From assembly GCA_035509195.1 (NCBI GenBank), contig DATJLT010000212.1, forward strand, positions 1-20,249: 20,249 bases of DNA. Direction: 5' to 3'. Shown here piece by piece: positions 15,791 through 20,249 of this stretch; within the stretch, counting starts at the first letter, position 1, and each line of letters begins with the position of its first letter. The notes beneath the pieces are model-generated. The model was not told where the DNA came from and did not search any database. It saw nothing but the letters and a program-made list of their open reading frames with translations. The position numbers and the translations under genes are program-made. The stretch comes from Chersky-822 sp035509195. GTDB lineage: Bacteria; Actinomycetota; Actinomycetes; Streptosporangiales; Streptosporangiaceae.

Positions 15791-15798
15791 AACTCATC

Positions 15799-16734
15799 AT
15801 GGCCGCCACTCAGTTTGAGCACGCTGGTCAGGCTCGGCTGGCACTGCGGACCATCGTGGCCGAGCACGGTGCCGAGGCGCTCTCGCAGCCTGGTGTCCTC
15901 GCGAACCTGCTGTCCGATCTGCTGCCGGAATCACCAAGGATCGCCAGGATCTTCGTTGCCGCCGCTCAGGACAACGTCGCGGAAGAGATCAGGCAGTACA
16001 CGGCCGACGGAATGGACGGGGAGACCGCGTCCCGCCTGGCCGCCTCGACGTTCGCGGCAGCGACCATGTTCACGCCCGACGCCTGCGCCTGGGTGGCCGG
16101 GGAGTTCGCGCTGGCACTTGGCCTGACCGAGGAACAGGAAACCGGCGGCATCAGCACAGGTCCTTCTGCCGTTCCCGATGATCCCGACGACACAGAGCGG
16201 GTAAGGCGCAGTTCCCGCCCGGCAGGCAAAGCCAGGCTTGACGTCGCCGCGCTCAGCACGCTGCCCGATCCCCAGCCCGCTCTTTCGGTGCCTGACCTGC
16301 CCCGCAGCGAGCCGTCGGCCGCCGAGTGGATAGCGGTCGTGACGGCTGACCGGGAGTACTTCGACGAGGTAGTCGCCGAGGGGGACCTGGAAGTAGCGTC
16401 GATCCAGTTTCCGGCCGGCTACCCGGAGCGGCGGTTCCCGCTGTCAGGACCCGAGATCCAGATCGGACGCCGCAGCGTCTCCCGTGGCCTTGACCCCGAC
16501 ATCGACTTGTCACAGCCGCCGGCCGATCCCGGCGTCTCGCACCTGCATGTGGTGCTGGTAGCGCAGGACGACGGTACCTGGACCGTAGTGGACCCTGGAT
16601 CTGCCAACGGCACCAGGGTCAACGGCGACGAAATCCCCGTCGGCGTACCCGTGCACCTGAACGACGGCGACCGCATCAGCCTGGGCGCCTGGACGGTGCT
16701 GACCATTCACGCCACTCCCCCGGCGGCTTGCTAG
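15799..16734 (+). CDS. FHA-domain protein with actinobacterial N-terminal helical domain
   Basis: A 311-residue protein. The start is fixed by GGGAGG 8 nt upstream. Residues 1-112 are a helical domain (EHGAEALSQPGVLANLLSDLLPESPR ... AASTFAAATMFTPDACAWVAGEFALALGLT) that I recall at the N termini of assorted actinobacterial signalling proteins. Residues 113-175 are a Pro/Ser/acidic linker. Residues 176-222 (WIAVVTADREYFDEVVAE...FPLSGPEIQIG) lead into a full FHA domain: GRRS (223-226), SHLH (247-250) and NGTRVNG (270-276). FHA domains bind phosphothreonine peptides, so it is probably a target or adaptor of a Ser/Thr kinase. No kinase is in view. Ends in the -10 of the next gene. Confidence 0.88.
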   Translation: MAATQFEHAGQARLALRTIVAEHGAEALSQPGVLANLLSDLLPESPRIARIFVAAAQDNVAEEIRQYTADGMDGETASRLAASTFAAATMFTPDACAWVAGEFALALGLTEEQETGGISTGPSAVPDDPDDTERVRRSSRPAGKARLDVAALSTLPDPQPALSVPDLPRSEPSAAEWIAVVTADREYFDEVVAEGDLEVASIQFPAGYPERRFPLSGPEIQIGRRSVSRGLDPDIDLSQPPADPGVSHLHVVLVAQDDGTWTVVDPGSANGTRVNGDEIPVGVPVHLNDGDRISLGAWTVLTIHATPPAAC

Positions 16735-16737
16735 CCT
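16732..16737 (+). promoter_or_regulatory. -10 element TAGCCT overlapping the FHA stop codon
   Basis: TAGCCT begins with the TAG stop of the FHA gene and ends 7 nt before the ATG at 16745, with no ribosome binding site between. The pattern matches the CHAT gene start. Confidence 0.4.
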
Positions 16738-16744
16738 CCGGGTT

Positions 16745-17095
16745 ATGAGCGACCTTTACCGTGACCGGTGGATTACCTGCACCGATGATGCCGTGCTGAT
16801 CAAGGCGTACTACTTTCCCTGGGGAACCAAGCGAGTGCCCTACAGTTCGATCCGCGAAGTCCGGCGGGTGCCAATAGGCACAATGACCGGCCGGGCGCGG
16901 ATCTGGGGCAGCACCACGCTGCGGTACTGGGCCAGCTTCGACCCCGACCGGCCGGGGAAGAAGGCCGCGCTCATCCTCGATACCGGGGCCAGGATCCTGC
17001 CGTTCATTACTCCGGACGACCCGGCCAAGGCGGCGGCGGTGATCAGCGGTCAAGGCAAGGTTCCCGTGGTCGACGGCGAGCCCGTCATCGCGTGA
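16745..17095 (+). CDS. Small PH-like domain protein
   Basis: A 116-residue soluble protein beginning 10 bp after the FHA gene. The sequence pattern (WITCTDDAVLIKAYYFPWGTKRVPYSSIREVRRVPIG ... WGSTTLRYWASFD ... KKAALILDTGARILPFITPDDPAKAAAVI) is that of a compact seven-strand bacterial PH-like domain. The VPYSSIREV strand and the C-terminal helix ending in DDPAKAAAVI are the most typical parts. There is no membrane segment. Bacterial PH-like domains serve as binding modules; the ligand is unknown. Adjacency to the FHA gene suggests a shared role. The -10 inside the FHA stop codon suggests that it may also be expressed separately. Confidence 0.78.
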   Translation: MSDLYRDRWITCTDDAVLIKAYYFPWGTKRVPYSSIREVRRVPIGTMTGRARIWGSTTLRYWASFDPDRPGKKAALILDTGARILPFITPDDPAKAAAVISGQGKVPVVDGEPVIA

Positions 17096-17110
17096 GCCGC
17101 CGGTGCGCCG

Positions 17111-17137
17111 GTCCCGGCACTTGCGATGTGCCGGGAC
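17111..17137. terminator. Terminator between convergent genes
   Basis: A perfect 10-bp stem, GTCCCGGCAC (17111-17120) with GTGCCGGGAC (17128-17137), around TTGCGAT. It lies between the ends of the PH-like gene (+) and the secreted protein gene (-), and could end transcription from both sides. On the + strand CTCTTCTTT follows at 17142. Confidence 0.75.
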
Positions 17138-17165
17138 GCGGCTCTTCTTTGCCTTCCGGTCCGGC

Positions 17166-17720
17166 TCAGCTCACCGGCACCGTGTAGGTGATGCTCAGGC
17201 CGGAGAAGGTGGTGTTGCCAAGAGGGCAGACACCGACCGAGTAGGCGTAGCCGGTCATGTTGACGGCACCGTACTGGCTCGGAATTCGCTTGTAGGTCGA
17301 GGTGTAGGTCGGTGTAGAGCCCGTTCCCGCAGCGGTGTCGAAGGAGACCATCTCGATGGCGGTGTGATCGATCAGGTCCTGCCGGTTCAGTTCGAAGAAC
17401 ATGACGTCCGTGCCAGCGGAGTAGTACACGGTGACGCCTTTGAGCGTGGCCCCGGTAGGCAGTGACAACCCGGTGTTAAAGCAGCGGCCAGAATCTTGGT
17501 TAGAGAGTTCGGCCGGATCCCACTGGTTGAAATAGTCATCGGCGGTGTCATGCAAGCCATCGGGGGCGAACGCCGAGGCGGCCAGCGTGTAGTGGTGAGT
17601 AGCCGTCCTGGCCGGCTTGGCGCCTGCCGGGGAGGCGACGGCCGTGCCGATGACGGTGAGCCCGAGCGCGATTCCGGCGACGAGAGTGGCCAGGTAGCCG
17701 AGGGTCGTCTTGGTTTTCAT
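17166..17720 (-). CDS. Secreted protein of unknown function (184 aa)
   Basis: The start is the ATG at 17720, overlapping the stop of the 83-aa gene by ATGA; a longer frame to 17948 lies antiparallel in composition and would add an implausible Arg/Pro-rich head. A Sec signal peptide covers about residues 1-30 (MKTKTT, hydrophobic LGYLATLVAGIALGLTVIG, then AVASPAGA). The mature part is about 150 residues, Thr/Ser/Tyr-rich, probably all-beta. Cys80 (GRCFNTGLSLP) and Cys165 (GVCPLGNTTF) are the only mature cysteines and likely form a disulfide. Motifs such as LPTGATLKGVTVYYSAG and FSGLSITYTVPV resemble jelly-roll-like exported proteins seen in actinobacteria, but no named family is certain. Coupled translation with the upstream small peptide is predicted. 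Confidence 0.8.
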   Translation of the reverse strand: MKTKTTLGYLATLVAGIALGLTVIGTAVASPAGAKPARTATHHYTLAASAFAPDGLHDTADDYFNQWDPAELSNQDSGRCFNTGLSLPTGATLKGVTVYYSAGTDVMFFELNRQDLIDHTAIEMVSFDTAAGTGSTPTYTSTYKRIPSQYGAVNMTGYAYSVGVCPLGNTTFSGLSITYTVPVS

Positions 17721-17968
17721 GGCTGGTTCTGTCCTCTCACGTTCTTCGAGTCCTGGCGGGTTACCGGCCTGGCCGGGCCCTGGTAGTTGGTGGAGTGGTT
17801 CGTTCCCCTGGCGGCTGCGCGGGTGAGGGCGGAGCGGTGCGGGCCGTGATAGTTGGCGTGCGTGGCGGCACCGGGGGCAGCCAGAGCCTGGACGCCGGCT
17901 CCGATCACGGCTGCCGCGGCCGCCAGCGTGATAGCCAAGCCGAGCCATAGCCGGCGACGACGGGTCAT
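17717..17968 (-). CDS. Small exported peptide with two NYxGP repeats (83 aa)
   Basis: It begins MTRRRRLWLG and has a strong hydrophobic segment (residues 7-29) with an ALA-A cleavage-like site near 30, so it should be secreted or anchored. The mature 50 residues contain two copies of NY(H/Q)GPxRxxxTR (about 39-50 and 61-71; the second spacing is one shorter) and no Cys. Its start overlaps the stop of a 6-codon upstream ORF by ATGA. Its own stop overlaps the ATG of the 184-aa gene by ATGA. These two junctions argue strongly that the frame is translated although it is short. Function unknown; a small surface or signalling peptide is one possibility. Confidence 0.7.
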   Translation of the reverse strand: MTRRRRLWLGLAITLAAAAAVIGAGVQALAAPGAATHANYHGPHRSALTRAAARGTNHSTNYQGPARPVTRQDSKNVRGQNQP

Positions 17969-17985
17969 CTCGTCAGCTCATTCAT
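17965..17985 (-). CDS. Six-codon upstream ORF (leader peptide MNELTR)
   Basis: ATG at 17985 with an AAAGGA ribosome binding site 6 nt upstream, which is better placed than anything before the 83-aa ATG. It encodes MNELTR and stops at a TGA that overlaps the next ATG (ATGA). The 83-aa protein is thus likely made by re-initiation after this leader. The peptide has no run of a single amino acid, so classic attenuation is not indicated. Confidence 0.5.
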   Translation of the reverse strand: MNELTR

Positions 17986-18145
17986 GACGGTTCCTTTCGA
18001 GTGCTTGCGGCCGTATTTGCCGTCCACTCGATGGTCCGTGAGAAGAAGAGCTGACCCCAGGGACAGCGCCCCTACGTCACCCTCACATTGGCCTTACGAC
18101 GCTGTTCTTTCGCTCGCCAGCCCGCGCTGGCCACGCCGCGCGCGG

Positions 18146-18772
18146 CTAGCCGAGTAGCTCGCGGCAGGCTCGCTCAGCGAGCCAGTGCTCGGCGCGCTCG
18201 TAAGACCAGCCGTTGTCTTCGTGCAGGGTGAAGAACGCGGCGTAGCCGAAATAGAACCACAGGATGTCGGCGGCGAGCGGCACATCGAGGCCCTCGCGAA
18301 GACCGCCGAGGTCAGCGATCCGCTCAGCGACCATGACCGTCGCCCCGCGATAAAGTTCAGTCGCCGGCCTCAGCAGTTCGGCGACCTCCTGATCGTGCGG
18401 TGCCGTGGCAATGAGGATACGCATCACGTCGCCGAACTGCTCACGCCGGACGCGGGTCGCATGGGCAAGGTAAAGGAGAATGGCGCGCGGGTTGTCGGAC
18501 TCCCTGAAAAACTTCTGCGTGGCCTCGATGCCAGGCTCGCTGATCCACATGCGGCTGAGCTCAGTGAGCAGCGCCTGCTTCCCGCCGGTGACCGCATACA
18601 CGGTCGCCGGGGCAACCTGAGCCTCTTCGGCGATGTCATTAACAGTCGTCGCGAAGTACCCGCGCTTGGCGAAAAGCATCCGGGCAGACTCCACGATCGC
18701 CTGGCGCGTCGCAGCCGCGTACTGCTCACGACGGCTCAGCCGCTGATCTGGCCTGCGCTTGGGGTCCGGCAC
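18146..18772 (-). CDS. TetR-family transcriptional regulator
   Basis: A 208-residue regulator starting at GTG 18772. That start is chosen because TAAGAT ends 7 nt upstream and the remaining protein starts with a normal basic tail (PDPKRRPDQRLSRREQYAAAT). The N-terminal HTH is typical (IVESARMLFAKRGYFATTVNDIAEEAQVAPATVYAVTGGKQALLTEL, about residues 27-72), except that the common YFGSK turn is replaced by VTGGK. The ligand domain (73-208) is helical with many Trp/Phe residues near the end (ADILWFYFGYAAFFTLHEDNGWSYERAEHWLAE), suggesting a hydrophobic ligand. The 14-bp palindrome upstream is a candidate autoregulatory operator. There is no neighbouring transporter or enzyme divergent from it, so the regulated genes are unclear. 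Confidence 0.88.
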   Translation of the reverse strand: MPDPKRRPDQRLSRREQYAAATRQAIVESARMLFAKRGYFATTVNDIAEEAQVAPATVYAVTGGKQALLTELSRMWISEPGIEATQKFFRESDNPRAILLYLAHATRVRREQFGDVMRILIATAPHDQEVAELLRPATELYRGATVMVAERIADLGGLREGLDVPLAADILWFYFGYAAFFTLHEDNGWSYERAEHWLAERACRELLG

Positions 18773-18779
18773 GTGGATG

Positions 18780-18814
18780 ATCTTAGCAGCGGTAGAGATA
18801 TGCTCTATTGAGCA
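18780..18814 (-). promoter_or_regulatory. TetR promoter with candidate operator palindrome
   Basis: TAAGAT (18785-18780) ends 7 nt before the GTG. Fifteen bp further upstream lies the palindrome TGCTCTATTGAGCA (18801-18814), with perfect 5-bp arms, covering the place of the -35 element. Binding by the TetR product would block its own promoter; this is inferred from position. Confidence 0.5.
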
Positions 18815-18836
18815 GAGGCTTACTCTGGTCAACTGT

Positions 18837-18884
18837 CCGCGGGGCGGGGGCCTTGACCGCGGGGCGGGGGCCTTGACCGCGGGG
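18837..18884. repeat. Tandem 20-bp repeat, 2.4 copies
   Basis: A 20-bp unit is perfectly repeated: CCGCGGGGCGGGGGCC followed by TTGA at 18837-18856 and 18857-18876, then a partial CCGCGGGG copy. Each unit contains TTGACC across the junction, a -35-like hexamer. The repeat lies upstream of the TetR gene in a stretch without other features. Confidence 0.7.
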
Positions 18885-19010
18885 CCGACGCAGGTCGGCC
18901 GGGTAGCCGGCTTAATTCGCCGACCGGAACGTTCAGTGCCCAGGCCGGAGGTTAGGGCTGCCGTCCCGTAAATGTCGCGATCAGGTGGGCCTGGCTGTTC
19001 CTGGCCGCAC

Positions 19011-19170
19011 GGCCAGCAGCATCAAGTAGCCACCGATGCTGCCCGCCCGGCCGCCCCTACAGCAACAAAGTCGCAGCGATGTCGTCGGGACAGCATCGGG
19101 CAACCAACGTAGCGGTTGCGCCCACCCGGCCAGCAGCAACGCGTTGCCAACGATGCTGCCCGCCCCGACA
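19011..19170. repeat. 160-bp structured intergenic repeat, copy B
   Basis: An ungapped counterpart of 6476-6635 in the same orientation. Its four 25-bp units start at 19017, 19060, 19091 and 19134, with the same 43/31/43 spacing as copy A. Units 1 and 4 keep GATGCTG right arms; unit 3 has lost its right arm (GTAGCGG), as in copy A (GTTGTCG). The CCARC block before each right arm is kept in three units, with CCACC in unit 1 and GCAGC in unit 2. No copies beyond these two were seen in the window. Confidence 0.75.
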
Positions 19171-19937
19171 GCACGGCCCCCGGCGACCCGAAATACCGGA
19201 GCTTTCATGCGCAGCACGGTACCCCAGAATTTCCGCCAGCCACTGCCGCCGCACGGTCATCTACTCCACACGCACCCCTGTCCCCACCTCGCGCGGAGGT
19301 GCCGCCTCGCCGCCACGGCCGCGACTCGCGTGCCGCCCACCTGCGGCACCACCACCCACTCCGGGAACACGAAGCCGGTGACTACCTAAAGTGACGAAAG
19401 GCAGTGTCGGCTACCCGAAACCTTGCGGACTGCCCCAGCCGGCTACCTCAGCCGGTGACATCGGAACCCAAGATCATCCGGAGGCAAGCCGACCCGGAGC
19501 GCAGGGCCGCTCGCGGCCCGAGCACCGGAAGCGGCGCGGCAGCATATTGGACACGGCAGGCGGTCGCGCTCAGTGACGGTCCGGCCGCAGGCCTCAAGTC
19601 GAAGGTCGCGAGCCGGGAAGGCATGTCCGCTCACCTGGATTTTGTGGCGGCCGCTGTCCGGCCAAGCCGACTGCCGAGCGCGTGGCCGCCAGGGCCGAGT
19701 ACTACAGCTCGCACAGGAGCACCTTCACGCACGTCAGCAACCAGGCGATCGCCACGAGCGATCGAAGTGAGCGCCCGTCCAGCTCGCCGAGCCACGCCTC
19801 CGCCAGGAGGCCCCGCCAGGTGACCAGGACGCCACGACTCCGGTTCGTCTGACGCATACCGGGCGACGAAGGAGTGCCAGTTTCTTGTACACTGGCGTGG
19901 CGCCGCTGACGGTATACGATCTGCCGAGCGGCATCGC

Positions 19938-20010
<73 letters not shown>

Positions 20011-20249
20011 CGTGAAGTGCCAGGTCAGAGCGGGTACCTAAGTCTCGCCTGACGGCTTCAAGATCGTCTGACCGTGACCTGACCGTCGGCTTAAGCTGCT
20101 TTCCGCGCCATCCGGTGGCACCGATCACCCCCAGACGGCACCTGGTCAGATATGACAGCGGAGCCCGGTTGAACAAAGTGGGAAGTATCAGGGCTAGGCA
20201 GTCGAGCTAATAGCGTGCGTGACGGGCTAGGGCATGGACGATAACGAGC
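20011..20249. other. Region after tRNA-Ala with GGTCAGA-type repeats
   Basis: No gene can be supported in the last 239 bp. GGTCAGA occurs at 20023-20029 and 20144-20150, with inverted relatives TCTGACC (20067-20073) and CCTGACC (20078-20084). An ATG at 20234 opens a frame (MDDNE) that leaves the window at once and lacks a ribosome binding site, so whether a gene starts there cannot be judged. Confidence 0.35.

Larger units (their letters stand above)
18815..19937. other. Gene-poor region upstream of tRNA-Ala
   Basis: About 1.1 kb with no gene I can defend. It holds the 20-bp tandem repeat and copy B of the 160-bp element. From 19250 onward several overlapping short frames exist on both strands, Arg/Pro/Ser-rich and without motifs. 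One + frame at about 19640-19850 reads protein-like for a while (AERVAARAEYYSSHRSTFTHVSNQ as separate short runs), but it has no start codon with a ribosome binding site, so it may be a decayed gene fragment. GC and composition are consistent with relic accessory DNA beside a tRNA gene. Confidence 0.45.

Noticed and set aside
14680..15867. Long minus-strand frame (395 aa) opposite the TIM-barrel gene
   Set aside because: It has low-complexity Arg/Pro/Val/Gly composition and no family features. The + frame has ordered metal-ligand motifs.
19404..19823. 139-aa + strand frame
   Set aside because: It is Arg/Pro/Ser/Ala-rich with no ribosome binding site and no motif, and competing frames are equally open. 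It is not supported as a gene.

Overview
The window reads as chromosomal DNA from a high-GC actinobacterium. The signs are strongly G/C-biased third codon positions, GTG and probable TTG starts, many start codons placed only 6-8 nt after a -10-like hexamer (leaderless transcripts), and families common in Streptosporangiales/Streptomyces-type genomes (TPR-CHAT, FHA with an actinobacterial N-terminal domain, DUF6325-like, hemerythrin-like). Genus cannot be fixed from the sequence alone.

Layout. 1-1140: the 3' part of a zinc-ribbon protein (+) meets a small conserved protein (-). 1343-4882: a block of exported proteins, namely two tandem paralogous Tat-signal proteins rich in GVxG/GVYG repeats and a large Sec-exported beta-rich protein. 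4902-6107: a DAO-family FAD oxidoreductase, convergent with a broken C-terminal DUF234 (PD-(D/E)XK-like) domain. 6476-6635: first copy of a structured 160-bp intergenic repeat. 6883-7785: a surface or secreted protein with a C-terminal domain resembling a glycoside hydrolase, followed by a strong terminator. 7878-12108: three closely spaced + genes, each with its own leaderless-type -10: a hemerythrin-like protein, an uncharacterised 145-residue protein, and a 1058-residue helical-repeat/TPR-like plus CHAT protease with an intact His/Cys dyad. 12131-14168: an M20 dipeptidase and an SDR dehydrogenase overlapping as a - strand pair. 14240-14692: a DUF6325-like protein, divergent from a sugar-phosphate isomerase/epimerase-like TIM barrel (14764-15711). 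15799-17095: an FHA protein and a small PH-like protein. 17166-17985: a - strand cascade of a 6-codon leader ORF, an 83-residue exported peptide and a 184-residue exported protein, linked by two ATGA overlaps. 18146-18772: a TetR regulator with a palindrome upstream. 18815-19937: over 1 kb with no convincing gene, holding a tandem 20-bp repeat and the second copy of the 160-bp element. 19938-20010: tRNA-Ala(GGC).

How the genes may work together. Most units look independent. The best candidates for functional coupling are the 145-aa/CHAT pair (possible protease with partner or substrate), the FHA/PH-like pair, the SDR/M20 overlap, and the uORF/peptide/secreted-protein cascade. The most unexpected non-coding structure is the pair of ungapped 160-bp elements. 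Each is built of four 25-bp dyad units spaced 43/31/43 bp, and the copies lie about 12.5 kb apart.
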